A stretch of 64,000 bases of DNA from Moraxellaceae bacterium (GCA_029237815.1 JAQZBP010000003.1:434001-498000); one strand, 5' to 3'. Shown: positions 30,370 to 40,251, counted from the stretch's first letter. The notes: generated from the sequence alone by a model not told the origin. Numbers and translations are program-made.

Positions 30370-32874
30370 TTACCGACGACGGCGGCCCTTCGTGTGCTTC
30401 GGCAGCGGCACCTCGTCGGGCACGGGATGGTGCTTCTCCTTCAGCTTCTCCTCGAGGATGTCCTCGTCCTCTTCTTCCTTTTCCTTGTCATTGCGCTTCT
30501 CGGCGTCGTGCCACTGCTGCAGGCGGTCGGCGACCTTGCGGAACACCGTGTTTTCGGGAAAGCGGCCCTTCTTGTCGGGCCGGCCGGCCGGCATGCCCAT
30601 GAGCAGCTCGATGGCCTCTTCCACATGGCTGACGGCATGGATGAAGAACTTCTTCGCCTTCACCGCCTCCAGCACGTCTTCGCGCAGCATCAGGTTGCGC
30701 ACGTTCTGCACCGGAATCACCACGGCCTGCGGACCGTCGTAGCCCTTGAGCTGGCAGGCGGCGAAAAAGCCCTCGATCTTTTCGTTCACGCCGCCGATGG
30801 GCTGCACTTCGCCGAACTGGTTCATGGAACCGGTGATGGCGACGTGCTGGCGGATGGGAATGCGACCGATGGCCGAGAGCAGGCCGCAGAGCTCGCCGAG
30901 GGAAGCGCTGTCGCCGTCCACGCCGCCGTAGGACTGCTCGAAGGCGATGTTGGCGGCGAAGCGCAGCGTGTGCTCGGCGCCGAAGATGGATTTCAGGAAG
31001 CTCGTGAGGATCAGCACGCCCTTGGAATGGATGGCGCCGCCGAGGTCCACGTCACGCTCGATGTCGTTGATGTCGCCATGGCCATAGTGCGCCGTCACCG
31101 AGATGCGCGACGGCATGCCGAACTCGGCGTCAGCGTACTGCACCACCGTCAGGCCGTTGACCTGGCCGACGATCTCGCCCTCGCCCGTGAAGAGCTGAGT
31201 GCCCTTGGCGATCTCCTCCATGTACAGCTTGCGCAGGCGCTCGTGACGACGTTCCTGTCCCTGTAGAGCACGGCGAATGTGCGTATCGCGGATCAGCTTC
31301 ACGTTGTCCTGGCCGGCCCAGAAGTTGGCTTCGCGCAGCAGGTCGCCGACGCTCGCCGCGTGCAGCGAGAGCTTTTCCTGGTCCTCGGCATCGCGCGCGG
31401 CTTCCTCGACGAGGCGCATTACGCCGCTTTTATCGAGCGGGCGCAGGCTTTCCTTGTGCACGAAGTCGGCGAGGAAGTTCGCATAGTGGCGCTCGTTATC
31501 CGGCGTGCGCGGCATGCTGTTCTCGAAGTCCGCGCGCATCTTGAAGAACTCGCCGAGCTCGGGGTCGAACTGGCGCAGCAGGTAGAAGGTCTCGCGGTCG
31601 CCGAGCAGCACCACCTTCACGTGGAAGGGAATGCCGTCCGGCTCGATGGAGATGGTGCCGGTCAGCGTCAGCATCTGCTCCAGCGAGGACAGCTTCAGCG
31701 ACTTGGAGCGGAAGGCGCGCTTCAGGCCCTGCCAGGCATAGGGTTGCTCCAGCACCTGCTCGGCCTCGAGCAGCAGGAAGCCGCCGTTGGCGCGGTGCAG
31801 GGCGCCGGCGCGGATCAGGGTGAAGTCGGTCGCCACGGTGCCCATATAGGTCACCTGCTCGACATGGCCCATCAGGTTGTAGTGCGTCGGCAGGTCCTCG
31901 AAGACGACCGGCGCGCCCTTCTCGGGATCGTTGCTCACGATCACGTTGACCTGATAGCGCGAGGGGATGCCGCTGTCGGTACTGACCGTGGCGACCACGT
32001 CCTGCTGCGCCTCCTGGGCGTTCAGGATGACGTCGACGTTCTCGATGACATCCTTCTCGTAGGCCTCGAGGTACTTCAGGAATTCCGGGAAGGCGGCGTA
32101 CTTGCTGCGCATCTTCTCGAGATGGGCATCGATGGCGCGCGAGGTGACCTCGTCGTTGAGCTGGCGGACCTTGTCGCGGTTCTGCTCCTCGGCCTGGTTG
32201 AGGCCACGGGCGACCTTGCGCAGCTTGGTCTCCATGTCGCTCATGATGTCGCGCAGGCGCTGCTGTTCCTTCTTGGGCAGCTTGTTGAACGCCTCGACGC
32301 TCATCACCTCGCCCTGGTCGTTCATGGGCGAGAAGCCGTAGCCGCCCGGCGTGCGCAACACCAGCTTGACGCCCTGCTTCTCGCCGTCGCCGGCAAGGCC
32401 GGACAAGGCTTCCTGCTGGGCACGCGAGAGCTCGCCCTTGAGCAGCTCCATGCGCTCGAAATACTGCTCGCTCTCGAAGGAGGCAATGACGGCCTCGGAC
32501 ATGTCGCGCCAGAGCATGGCCATGTCCTTTTTCACTTCCTTGCCCATTCCGGCCGGGAATTCCAGCACTGCCGGATAGCGCGGCTCGGCGAAGTTGTTGA
32601 CGTAGCACCAGTCGGAGGGCGCCGGGCAGCGCGCCGCCACCTCGTTGAGGAAGCGCCGGATCATGGTGCGCTTGCCAAGCCCGCTGGTGCCGACCGCAAA
32701 GATGTTGTAGCCGTCGTGCGGCAGCGCCACGGCCATGGCGACCGCTTCCTTGGCGCGCTCCTGGCCGAGGAAATCGTTGAACGGCTCGCACTCCTTCGTG
32801 CTGCGGAAGGGGAAGTCGGAAGCCTTGCAGGCCTTGTAGAGCTGGCTGGCCGCCAGCGGCTTGGGAGTAGCCAT
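30370..32874 (-). CDS. Lon-related ATP-dependent protease
   Basis: An 834-residue AAA+ protease of the Lon-like (LonB/YcbZ-type) group, distinct from classical Lon. The Walker A variant GTSGLGKR is at 62-69, followed by a long coiled-coil insertion. The Walker B/sensor region is ANGGFLLLEAEQVL. The C-terminal Ser-Lys dyad has Ser656 in DGDSAS and Lys699 in VNEKIEG, 43 residues apart as in E. coli Lon. The tail is Lys/Glu-rich. ATG 32874 follows an alternative TTG; the ribosome binding site is weak. Cytoplasmic protein quality control is likely. Confidence 0.88.
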   Translation of the reverse strand: MATPKPLAASQLYKACKASDFPFRSTKECEPFNDFLGQERAKEAVAMAVALPHDGYNIFAVGTSGLGKRTMIRRFLNEVAARCPAPSDWCYVNNFAEPRYPAVLEFPAGMGKEVKKDMAMLWRDMSEAVIASFESEQYFERMELLKGELSRAQQEALSGLAGDGEKQGVKLVLRTPGGYGFSPMNDQGEVMSVEAFNKLPKKEQQRLRDIMSDMETKLRKVARGLNQAEEQNRDKVRQLNDEVTSRAIDAHLEKMRSKYAAFPEFLKYLEAYEKDVIENVDVILNAQEAQQDVVATVSTDSGIPSRYQVNVIVSNDPEKGAPVVFEDLPTHYNLMGHVEQVTYMGTVATDFTLIRAGALHRANGGFLLLEAEQVLEQPYAWQGLKRAFRSKSLKLSSLEQMLTLTGTISIEPDGIPFHVKVVLLGDRETFYLLRQFDPELGEFFKMRADFENSMPRTPDNERHYANFLADFVHKESLRPLDKSGVMRLVEEAARDAEDQEKLSLHAASVGDLLREANFWAGQDNVKLIRDTHIRRALQGQERRHERLRKLYMEEIAKGTQLFTGEGEIVGQVNGLTVVQYADAEFGMPSRISVTAHYGHGDINDIERDVDLGGAIHSKGVLILTSFLKSIFGAEHTLRFAANIAFEQSYGGVDGDSASLGELCGLLSAIGRIPIRQHVAITGSMNQFGEVQPIGGVNEKIEGFFAACQLKGYDGPQAVVIPVQNVRNLMLREDVLEAVKAKKFFIHAVSHVEEAIELLMGMPAGRPDKKGRFPENTVFRKVADRLQQWHDAEKRNDKEKEEEDEDILEEKLKEKHHPVPDEVPLPKHTKGRRRR

Positions 32875-32948
32875 CAATTACACGTCTCTAGATTCGTTTT
32901 ATTCAGTCTTCACGGCCCGGACAGGGTCGCGAAAGGAAACCGTCTGGC

Positions 32949-33371
32949 TCAGCCCTTGCCGGGCGGAGGCAGGGAGTAGGTGCCGGTGGCGTGGGCCACC
33001 ACCTCGGGGCTGCCGGCGGAAAAGATCTTCACGTCCAGCACTACGGTGCGCCGGCCCATCTTCAGTATCTCCGCCTCGGCCACGAGGTCGGCGGGCCTGG
33101 GCCGCGCCAGGAAGTTGATGTTCAGGTTCTGCGTCACCGCCATTTCGATCCGGCCCAGGCGCGCCAGGACGGCGGCATACATGGCGGCATCCGCCAGCGT
33201 CATCATGCTGGGGCCCGACAGCGTGCCACCCGGGCGCAGGTGGCGGTCGTTGTAGGGCAGCCGGCAAACCACGCCATGTTCGGTCACGGATTCCACCAGG
33301 AAGCCGCTGTCCTCCGATGCCGGTACGCCTTGCCGGATGACATCGGTAATAGCGGCGGAGGTCAGTGTCAT
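32949..33371 (-). CDS. PaaI-family hotdog thioesterase
   Basis: A 140-residue single-domain hotdog protein. GGTLSGPSMMTLADAAMYAAV matches the PaaI/YbgC-like helix with the usual G-x-x-x-D. MAVTQNLNINFLARPRPADLVAEAEI and VAHATGTYSLPP follow. Predicted acyl-CoA thioesterase. The start at 33371 (MTLTSAAITDV) has GGAAA upstream; an open extension to 33680 overlaps the proS promoter and carries no family sequence. Confidence 0.83.
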   Translation of the reverse strand: MTLTSAAITDVIRQGVPASEDSGFLVESVTEHGVVCRLPYNDRHLRPGGTLSGPSMMTLADAAMYAAVLARLGRIEMAVTQNLNINFLARPRPADLVAEAEILKMGRRTVVLDVKIFSAGSPEVVAHATGTYSLPPPGKG

Positions 33372-33507
33372 GCGGAATTTCCGGGCAGAAGAGGGATAAA
33401 CAGGACGCGCCGGATGCCTGGCGCTGGCTGAAGTGTAACCGAGACAGGCATCCCCTGCCGAGGCGAGCCGATTGGAGGTGGAGACCGGGTTACAAAGGCA
33501 TAAACGA

Positions 33508-33536
33508 TTGTTGCCCTCCGACCCGCCTCGTACAAT
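33508..33536 (+). promoter_or_regulatory. sigma-70 promoter of proS
   Basis: -35 TTGTTG (33508-33513), 17-base spacer, -10 TACAAT (33531-33536). The predicted leader is about 28 bases, which supports the proS start at 33571. Confidence 0.7.
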
Positions 33537-33570
33537 TCCGCCCTTTCCACTTGCCGCCACAGGAACTCCC

Positions 33571-35313
33571 ATGCGCGTCAGCCGCCTGCTGCTTGCCACC
33601 CTGCGCGAAACCCCCGCCGATGCCGAAGTCATCTCCCACCAGCTCATGCTCCGCGCGGGCATGATCCGCAAGGTGGCCACCGGCCTCTACAACTGGCTGC
33701 CGCTGGGCCGTCGCGTGCTGCACAAGGTGGAGCGCATCATCCGCGAGGAAATGGACCGCGCCGGTGCCCTGGAAGTGCTGATGCCGGTGACCCAGCCCGC
33801 CGAGCTCTGGGAAGAGTCCGGCCGTTACGTGCAGTACGGCCCCGAGCTGCTGCGCTTCCAGGACCGCCACAACCGCCCCTTCGTGCTCGGCCCCACCCAT
33901 GAAGAGGTCATCACCGACCTCGCCCGCCAGGAACTGCAGAGCTACAAGCAGCTGCCGGTGAACTTCTACCAGGTGCAGACCAAGTTCCGCGACGAGATCC
34001 GCCCCCGCTTCGGCGTCATGCGCTCGCGCGAGTTCATCATGAAGGACGCCTACTCCTTCCACACCGACCAGGCCTCCCTGCAGGAGACCTACGACGTGAT
34101 GTACGACACCTACTGCCGCATCTTCACGCGCCTGGGGCTGGACTTCCGCCCGGTGCAGGCCGACACCGGCTCCATCGGCGGCACCGGCTCGCACGAGTTC
34201 CATGTGCTGGCCAGTTCCGGCGAGGACGACATCGCCTTCTCCAATGCCTCCGACTACGCCGCCAATATCGAGATGGCCGAGGCTCTGGCGCCGGCCGCGC
34301 CGCGCGCCGCCGCCAGCGAGGCGATGCGCGAGGTGTCCACGCCCACCCAGACCGCCTGCGCCGATGTCGCCGCCCTGCTCGGCATTGAAGTCACCCGCAT
34401 GGTGAAGGCCGTGGCCCTGTATTCCGAGAGCCAGGCCGACGCCAAGGCCCCCGTGGTGAAGCACTTCACCCTCTGCCTGCTGCGCGGCGACCATGACCTG
34501 AACGAGGTCAAGGCCGGCAAGATCGCGGGTCTCAAGGATTTCCGCCTGGCCTCCGAAGCCGAGATCGTGGAATGCCTGGGCTGCAAGCCGGGCTTCATCG
34601 GCCCGGTACAGGTGAACGACAAGGTCCGCGTCATCGCAGACCGCACCGTGGCGGCCATGAGCGACTTCGTCTGCGGCGCCAACCGTGAAGGCTTCCATCT
34701 GGCCGGCGTGAATTTCGGCCGCGACCTGCCGGAGCCGTCGCTGGTCGCCGACCTCCGCAACGTGGTGGAAGGTGATCCTTCCCCCGATGGCCGGGGCACG
34801 CTGGTCATCAAACGCGGCATCGAAGTCGGCCACATCTTCCAGCTCGGCAAGAAATACTCCGAAGCGCTGAAGCTTTCCGTGCTGGGTGAGGACGGCAAAC
34901 CCTTCATCGTGACCATGGGCTGCTACGGCATCGGCGTCACCCGCGTGGTGGCCTCCGCCATCGAGCAGAACTTCGATGAGAAGGGCATCATCTGGCCGGA
35001 CGCCATCGCGCCCTTCCATGTCGCGCTCATCCCCATGAACTGGGGCAAGTCGGTGCGCATCCAGGAAGAGAGCACGAAGCTGTACGAGGAACTGACGGCG
35101 GCCGGCTACGACGTCTATTTCGACGACCGCAACGAGCGCCCGGGCGTGAAGTTCTCCGATGCCGAGCTGATCGGCATCCCGCACCGCATCGTGGTCGGCG
35201 AAAAGGGGCTGGACGCCGGCACGCTGGAGTACAAAGGCCGCCGCGACGCGGAGTCGCGCGACATCGGACGCAGCGAACTGATGGACTTCCTGGCGCAGAC
35301 GGTCAAACGCTGA
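33571..35313 (+). CDS. proS: proline--tRNA ligase
   Basis: Class II aminoacyl-tRNA synthetase of 580 residues, bacterial long form. The N-terminal catalytic core (motif 1 around [19 protein letters not shown], motif 2 around [22 protein letters not shown]) is interrupted by the YbaK-like editing insertion at about 230-390. Motif 3 ([10 protein letters not shown]) and the anticodon-binding domain follow. ATG 33571 has AGGA upstream and the promoter lies 28 bases before it. tRNA-Val follows downstream. Confidence 0.96.
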   Translation: MRVSRLLLATLRETPADAEVISHQLMLRAGMIRKVATGLYNWLPLGRRVLHKVERIIREEMDRAGALEVLMPVTQPAELWEESGRYVQYGPELLRFQDRHNRPFVLGPTHEEVITDLARQELQSYKQLPVNFYQVQTKFRDEIRPRFGVMRSREFIMKDAYSFHTDQASLQETYDVMYDTYCRIFTRLGLDFRPVQADTGSIGGTGSHEFHVLASSGEDDIAFSNASDYAANIEMAEALAPAAPRAAASEAMREVSTPTQTACADVAALLGIEVTRMVKAVALYSESQADAKAPVVKHFTLCLLRGDHDLNEVKAGKIAGLKDFRLASEAEIVECLGCKPGFIGPVQVNDKVRVIADRTVAAMSDFVCGANREGFHLAGVNFGRDLPEPSLVADLRNVVEGDPSPDGRGTLVIKRGIEVGHIFQLGKKYSEALKLSVLGEDGKPFIVTMGCYGIGVTRVVASAIEQNFDEKGIIWPDAIAPFHVALIPMNWGKSVRIQEESTKLYEELTAAGYDVYFDDRNERPGVKFSDAELIGIPHRIVVGEKGLDAGTLEYKGRRDAESRDIGRSELMDFLAQTVKR

Positions 35314-35344
35314 ACAGGCCGTCGCGTGAAACGGTCAACGGGGC

Positions 35345-35372
35345 TTGCCATGCCTCGATAAACCGTTAACAT
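35345..35372 (+). promoter_or_regulatory. promoter of tRNA-Val
   Basis: -35 TTGCCA (35345-35350), 16-base spacer, -10 TAACAT (35367-35372), about 20 bases before the mature tRNA. Confidence 0.65.
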
Positions 35373-35392
35373 ACGCGGCCTCGCTTCACAGC

Positions 35393-35467
35393 GGGCGGTT
35401 AGCTCAGCGGGAGAGCATTGCCTTCACACGGCAAGGGTCACTGGTTCAATCCCAGTACCGCCCACCA
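35393..35467 (+). tRNA. tRNA-Val (anticodon CAC)
   Basis: Acceptor GGGCGGT pairs with ACCGCCC. The D-arm is TAGCTCAGCGGGAGAGCA, the anticodon stem TTGCC/GGCAA has loop TTCACAC (CAC) and the T-arm is CTGGTTCAATCCCAG. CCA is encoded at 35465-35467. Decodes GUG. Confidence 0.97.
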
Positions 35468-35493
35468 AATATCCCCTGGAAACAGGGACTCGA

Positions 35494-35519
35494 AACGCGC
35501 CGAAAGGCGCGTTTTTTGT
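35494..35519 (+). terminator. intrinsic terminator after tRNA-Val
   Basis: AACGCGCC, GAAA tetraloop, GGCGCGTT followed by T-tract. Confidence 0.85.
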
Positions 35520-35580
35520 TGGCGCCGGCGGCCCCTGCCGCGATGCCCCGGCCCCTACGCTCCCGGTAAGCGCGCCGCCC

Positions 35581-36489
35581 TCAGGCTGTCAACTGGCGCA
35601 GACGGTTATGGATTGCCGTAGCGGCGGTGGCAGCTTCCCCGGCCGCCACCGTCATCTGGTTGAGCGCCTTCACGACATCGCCGGCGGCATAGAGCCCGGG
35701 CACGGATGTCTGCATGTGCGCATCCACCAACAGCTCGCCGTTCGGGCTGCACGCCGCGCCCAGCGCAACCGCCAGCCCGGAACGCAACGTGGTGCCGAGG
35801 GCCAGGTAGAGGCTGTCGAAGCTCCGGCGCCCGTCCCCCGCGAACACACAGGCGAAGCGACCGGAATCGACATGGCCGGAGACCACCGCCTCTGTAACGA
35901 CGGCAATACCGGCGGACCCCAGGTGCGCCAGCGTTCCGCGCTCCGCCGACAGCGCACCGCCTCCCGTCAGCAGCGTCACCCGTGGCGTGAAATGCCGGAT
36001 GAACAGCGCCTCCTGTGCCGCATGCTCGCCGTTGCCGAGGACCGCCAGCTCACGGTCGATCACCTCGAAGCCATCGCAGATCGGGCAGTAGCGCAGATAC
36101 CCTCCACGCACGGACTCTTCCAAGTCGGGCCAGTCAGGCGACGTGTCGATGCAGCCGGTCGCGAGCAGCACCGTGCGCGCCCGCCGCACGCCTGCCAGCG
36201 ACTCCACCATGAAGCACTCATCTGCCCGTTGCAGCCGCAAGACTTCCGCCGGCGCGACGGAAACGCCGTAGCGCGCGACCTGCGCGGTAAGGACGCGCAG
36301 CAGTGCCAGCCCGGCAATGCCTTCCGGAAAGCCCGGGAAATTGTGCGAAGCGGGTATCAGCGCCGCGCGGCTGGCGCCCGTGTCCAGCACCGCGATGTGG
36401 CGCCGGAAACGCGCAAGGTAAAGTGCCGCCGTCAATCCCGCAGGGCCGGCGCCGATGACGGCGCAATCGAGACAGTCCGTTTCCATCAT
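35581..36489 (-). CDS. thioredoxin-reductase-like FAD oxidoreductase
   Basis: A 302-residue flavoprotein of the TrxB-like family. The FAD-binding GAGPAG is at 13-18, a redox-active CPIC (about Cys135/Cys138) lies in YCPICDGFE, and the C-terminal FAD segment is [25 protein letters not shown]. The NADPH-site loop reads [10 protein letters not shown] rather than GGGxSA, so it may not be a classical thioredoxin reductase; a ferredoxin/flavodoxin-dependent or specialised TrxR-like role is possible. AGGGG precedes the ATG at 36489. Confidence 0.85.
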   Translation of the reverse strand: MMETDCLDCAVIGAGPAGLTAALYLARFRRHIAVLDTGASRAALIPASHNFPGFPEGIAGLALLRVLTAQVARYGVSVAPAEVLRLQRADECFMVESLAGVRRARTVLLATGCIDTSPDWPDLEESVRGGYLRYCPICDGFEVIDRELAVLGNGEHAAQEALFIRHFTPRVTLLTGGGALSAERGTLAHLGSAGIAVVTEAVVSGHVDSGRFACVFAGDGRRSFDSLYLALGTTLRSGLAVALGAACSPNGELLVDAHMQTSVPGLYAAGDVVKALNQMTVAAGEAATAATAIHNRLRQLTA

Positions 36490-36699
36490 GCCGCGCCCCT
36501 TCAGAAATGACAGGGCGCTGCCTGGTTCCGCCCCGTGGGTATGCCGCAAGTTTTCGTGCGACAGCCGGCACAGCGTAGTACAGGCCGAACCTGCTGCGGG
36601 CCGGCGCGCCGCCAGAGGAGACTGTTCCCGGTCCGACCCCATGTGCCCGGACGCGCGCGACGCTGTCTGGGCCGTGACAATTCAGGCGCATGATTTTGC

Positions 36700-36728
36700 T
36701 TGGTTTTACCGCCCGGCCCGTGTAGAGT
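36700..36728 (+). promoter_or_regulatory. probable promoter of the RhlE-type helicase
   Basis: -35 TTGGTT (36700-36705), 17-base spacer, -10 TAGAGT (36723-36728). It would give a leader of about 330 bases before the TTG start at 37065. The stretch 36490-36699 holds no supported gene. Confidence 0.55.
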
Positions 36729-36734
36729 CCGCGG

Positions 36735-37064
36735 CCGTTACCTCCCCAGAACCGCGATACACGGTTAACGCCCTCGGCGACAACCCCATCATCGCTGTAA
36801 TGCATGGCCTCCAGAGGCCCTCTGCTTGTCCGGGACATCCCGGACGCAGGTAACAGCACTGCTGCTTGACCTGCTGAAAGCTCCCACAGCCGCCCCCTTT
36901 GAAGGCTCAGGAACTTTCCAACATCGTTCCTGACCTTGCCTCCTGCCCCTGCGCAGTGAAATCCGGTTGGCGACGATACCGCCGCCAGCCGTCTGTGGGC
37001 TCATCGCCCCGATCCCGGCTTGCATTTGATCGACCATCAGGGCCATGAGCCCCGGAGTAGTACA
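36735..37064 (+). promoter_or_regulatory. long structured leader of the helicase mRNA
   Basis: No coding sequence is supported here. It contains two perfect hairpins, GGCCTC-CA-GAGGCC (36806-36819) and GTCCGGG-ACAT-CCCGGAC (36828-36845), and ends with GGAG at 37054-37057 seven bases before the TTG start. Long leaders with RNA structure are known for cold-inducible DEAD-box helicases; such control here is inference. Confidence 0.45.
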
Positions 37065-38933
37065 TTGTCTTTTTCCTCGCTGAACCTGCACGAAGCCGTG
37101 CAGAGCGCGCTGGCGGCTGCCGGCTATACCGAACCCACTCCCGTCCAGGCCGCCGCGATTCCCCCCGCGCTGGAAGGCCGTGACCTCATCGTTTCCGCGC
37201 AGACCGGCACCGGCAAGACGGCCGCCTTCATGCTGCCGGCGCTGTCCGCCATTGCCGACGATCCCCGCAAGGCCGGCCGCGGCCCCCGCGTGCTGGTGCT
37301 GACCCCGACCCGCGAACTGGCGCAGCAGGTCACCGCCGCTGCCCAGAAATACGGCTCCACCCTGAACCAGCTGCGCACCGTGAGCGTGCTGGGCGGCATG
37401 CCCTTCCCCGCGCAGAACCGCCTGCTGGCCCGCCCCTACGACATCATGGTCGCGACCCCGGGCCGCCTGCTCGACCACATGAGCCGTGGCCGCATCGTGT
37501 TCGAACGCCTCGACATGCTGGTCCTGGACGAAGCCGACCGCATGCTGGACATGGGCTTCATCGAGGACGTCGAGCGCATCGCCGCGGCCTGCCCGGCCGA
37601 GCGCCAGACCCTGCTGTTCTCCGCGACCTTTGAAGACCGTATTGCCAAGCTGGCGGGCACCCTCATGAAGGAGCCGCAGCGCATCGATATCGCTGGCCAC
37701 AAGACCAAGCACGAGCAGATCGAGCAGCGCGCCTATTACGCCGATGACCTCGACCACAAGAAGAAGCTGCTGATGAACCTGCTCACCGGCACCGACGTGA
37801 ACCAGGCCATCGTGTTCGCCAGCACCCGCGTCGACAGCGATGCCCTTGCCGACGAACTGGCCGGCTTCGGCTTTCCCGTGGACTCGCTGCATGGCGACAT
37901 GAAGCAGACCTCGCGCAACCGCACCCTGACGGCGCTGCGCAGCGGTCGCACCAAGATCCTGGTCGCCACCGACGTGGCCGCCCGCGGCATCGACGTGCCC
38001 GGCATCAGCCACGTGATCAACTACGACTTGCCCAAGAACGCCGAAGACTACGTGCACCGCATCGGCCGTACCGGCCGCGCCGGCCGCACCGGCATCGCCT
38101 GCTCGCTGGTCGGCCCGCGCGATCGCAGCGTGCTGCGCCGTATCGAGCACTTCCTCGACCAGAAGCTCGAGATCCAGACCATCGAAGGCCTGGAGCCGCA
38201 GCGCCGCTTCGACAGCGAGCGTCCGCGCCGCGCAGGCGAAAAGCCGCGCTGGGGCCACAAGGACCGCGAACAGCGGGACGACCGCCAGAAGCGCTTTGTT
38301 GACCGTGATCGTCAGCCGCGTAGCGAAGGCTTTGCCGATCGCGCACCGCGCAGCGAAGGCTTCGGCGACCGCCAGCCCCGCACCGGTGGCGAGCAGCGTC
38401 CCCGTTTCGCCGCTGGCGAGGCCGGTAACCGTGCTCCGCGTGGCGAGGGCTTCGGCAACCGCCAGCCGCGCGACTTCGGCGATCGTCAGCCGCGTGACTC
38501 CGGCGATCGTCAGCCGCGGGAACTCGGCGAGCGCCAGCCGCGCATCGAAGGTGACGTTGGCGAATTCCAGCGTCGCGACTTCATGGAGCGTACCGGCCTC
38601 GAGCGCCGCCCGCGTGGCAACGACGGCTTCAAGCCCCGCACCGGCGAAGGCTTCAAGCCGCGCACTGGCGAAGGCTTCAAACCCCGTAGCGCCGACGGCT
38701 TCAAGCCGCGTGGCAACGAAGGCTTCAAGCCGCGCAAGCCCCGCCCCGAAGGCGGCTTTGGCGAGCGCCGCAGCTTTGGCGCCGCCCGCAGCACGCCGGA
38801 CGCGCGTTTCGGCGACGCCACGCCGCGGGACAACAGCGTCAAGCCGGCCGTGAGCATCAAGGCCAAGCCGCGCCGCAGCGTCGGCGATGACAGCATGCGC
38901 TTCCCGCAGGCGGACGACTTCGGCAATCGCTGA
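37065..38933 (+). CDS. rhlE: DEAD-box ATP-dependent RNA helicase, RhlE type
   Basis: A 622-residue helicase. The Q motif and FSSLNL opening are followed by AQTGTGKT (45-52), DEAD (155-158), SAT, HRIGRTGR (331-338), and then a basic tail of about 250 residues rich in Arg/Gly repeats. The start is TTG, giving (M)SFSSL, the normal RhlE beginning. GGAG lies at perfect distance, whereas the open frame upstream adds only non-conserved residues. Predicted roles are mRNA decay and ribosome assembly. The symbol is assigned by type, since several rhlE paralogs usually exist. Confidence 0.88.
   Translation: MSFSSLNLHEAVQSALAAAGYTEPTPVQAAAIPPALEGRDLIVSAQTGTGKTAAFMLPALSAIADDPRKAGRGPRVLVLTPTRELAQQVTAAAQKYGSTLNQLRTVSVLGGMPFPAQNRLLARPYDIMVATPGRLLDHMSRGRIVFERLDMLVLDEADRMLDMGFIEDVERIAAACPAERQTLLFSATFEDRIAKLAGTLMKEPQRIDIAGHKTKHEQIEQRAYYADDLDHKKKLLMNLLTGTDVNQAIVFASTRVDSDALADELAGFGFPVDSLHGDMKQTSRNRTLTALRSGRTKILVATDVAARGIDVPGISHVINYDLPKNAEDYVHRIGRTGRAGRTGIACSLVGPRDRSVLRRIEHFLDQKLEIQTIEGLEPQRRFDSERPRRAGEKPRWGHKDREQRDDRQKRFVDRDRQPRSEGFADRAPRSEGFGDRQPRTGGEQRPRFAAGEAGNRAPRGEGFGNRQPRDFGDRQPRDSGDRQPRELGERQPRIEGDVGEFQRRDFMERTGLERRPRGNDGFKPRTGEGFKPRTGEGFKPRSADGFKPRGNEGFKPRKPRPEGGFGERRSFGAARSTPDARFGDATPRDNSVKPAVSIKAKPRRSVGDDSMRFPQADDFGNR
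38616..38735 (+). repeat. tandem 24-base coding repeats in the helicase tail
   Basis: Five consecutive 8-residue units of form x-G/A-E/D-G-F-K-P-R (GNDGFKPR, TGEGFKPR twice, SADGFKPR, GNEGFKPR). They are preceded from about 38360 by looser G-D-R-Q-P-R-D units. Likely a flexible RNA-binding region that can vary in copy number. Confidence 0.85.
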
Positions 38934-38945
38934 GGCTCCCGTCTG

Positions 38946-38979
38946 AATAAAAAAGCCGGCTTTCGCCGGCTTTTTTATT
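38946..38979. terminator. bidirectional intrinsic terminator
   Basis: AATAAAAAAGCCGGC, TTTC, GCCGGCTTTTTTATT between convergent genes ending at 38933 (+) and 39013 (-). Confidence 0.88.
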
Positions 38980-39012
38980 GGGGAAAATAACTCTCCTGGC
39001 ACGGCAGCCGCA

Positions 39013-40251
39013 TCACGCCTTCTGTGCCACCGTCGTCCAGGTCGCCGCGCGGTTACGCCCCGCCGTCTTGGCGAAATACAGCGCCTGGTCGGCATTGGCG
39101 ATGAGCTGGGTCGTGTCGGCACCGCCCTCCGATGGCAGGACGGATGCCACGCCGATGCTGACCGTGACGCGGTCACAGACCCGCGACGTCGCGTGCGGCA
39201 GTTGGCGGGAAAACACGTGGGCCACCACTTCCTCTGCAATCGCCAGGGCATCGGCTTCGGAGGAGCCCGGCAGGATGAGCGCGAACTCCTCGCCACCGTA
39301 GCGCGCCGCGACATCGCCCGGGCGACGGGCATACAACGCCAGCGACTGCGCCACCTGGATGAGGGTCTCGTCGCCCGCCTGGTGGCCATAGGTGTCGTTG
39401 TACTGCTTGAAACTGTCGACATCGACCATCAGGAGCGCAAGCGGATAGGCCGCGCGCTCGGCGCGGCGAAATTCATCGGTGATGCGTTCGTCGAAATAGC
39501 GGCGGTTGGCGATGCCGGTCAGGGCGTCACTGCGCAACAACTGCTCGAGATGCGAGTTGCTCTCCTCGAGATCCTGCTGGCGCAACTCCAGCAGGCGCTG
39601 CTGCAGGTAATCGGAGCGGGCCGAACGCTCCATCATGTAGTTCGCCACGATACAGAGCATGCCGGCGAAGACGATGAGCATCAGGTCGATGATGCGCTCG
39701 TCCGGCTTGACCGGAAACGGCAGCTTGAAGAGCGCCAGCGCCGTCCCGACGGCAATCACCACTACGCACACAAGCGCATAGCCGAACTGCATGCGCAGCA
39801 ACGCAAGCCCGAATATCTGGATGAGTACCAGGGTATCGATATAGATGCGCCCCATGGGCACGGTGACGAAGAAGGCCATCAGCAGGAAGGCAGACGCGCC
39901 GCCCAGCGTGGAGAATACGAGGATGCCCTGCTGCCAGGCGGCCATCGCCGGCCGGCGAATCAGCAGCAGCAGCGCAACCACAGTCGGCATGACGACGCCA
40001 AAGCGGATGAACAGCGGCATGAACCGCTGCTCCGGCGGCAGCATGAAGTCCTCGAACACGGAGAACACCATGGCCAGCGCGCCCACCGCGAGGCCCAGGG
40101 CCATGTGGTCGCGATAACGTTCGGCGTAGTAGGCCTGGAAGTCTCCTTCCAGCGGGGAGTCCCAGGAGAGTCGCCAGCCGCCTTTGCCGCTGGCCTTCCA
40201 CGCCGTCTCGAAAAGGGAACCGTCCTGTGAGGGCGTGGGCGCTGAGGTCAT
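39013..40251 (-). CDS. membrane-bound diguanylate cyclase (GGDEF)
   Basis: A 412-residue protein with about six membrane segments between residues 50 and 205. A short coiled-coil (LLELRQQDLEESNSHLEQLL) follows, then a C-terminal GGDEF domain with active-site GGEEF. An RxxD product-inhibition site (RPGD) lies five residues before it. Other expected elements are DALTGIANRRYFDE and DVDSFKQYNDTYGHQAGD. Predicted to make c-di-GMP under feedback control. The membrane sensor is not assigned to a named MASE type. No EAL domain. Confidence 0.92.
   Translation of the reverse strand: MTSAPTPSQDGSLFETAWKASGKGGWRLSWDSPLEGDFQAYYAERYRDHMALGLAVGALAMVFSVFEDFMLPPEQRFMPLFIRFGVVMPTVVALLLLIRRPAMAAWQQGILVFSTLGGASAFLLMAFFVTVPMGRIYIDTLVLIQIFGLALLRMQFGYALVCVVVIAVGTALALFKLPFPVKPDERIIDLMLIVFAGMLCIVANYMMERSARSDYLQQRLLELRQQDLEESNSHLEQLLRSDALTGIANRRYFDERITDEFRRAERAAYPLALLMVDVDSFKQYNDTYGHQAGDETLIQVAQSLALYARRPGDVAARYGGEEFALILPGSSEADALAIAEEVVAHVFSRQLPHATSRVCDRVTVSIGVASVLPSEGGADTTQLIANADQALYFAKTAGRNRAATWTTVAQKA

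Noticed and set aside
31279-32979. Long open frame antisense to the Lon-like protease
   Set aside because: The protease has a complete Walker A and Ser-Lys dyad; the antisense frame is biased low-complexity.
36455-36853. 132-codon frame between the flavoprotein gene and the helicase
   Set aside because: Overlaps the start of the flavoprotein gene and the helicase promoter/leader; no conserved sequence and no ribosome binding site.
38360-38735. Possible CRISPR-like or noncoding tandem repeat
   Set aside because: Repeats are in frame, encode G-F-K-P-R units and belong to the helicase tail; no spacers.
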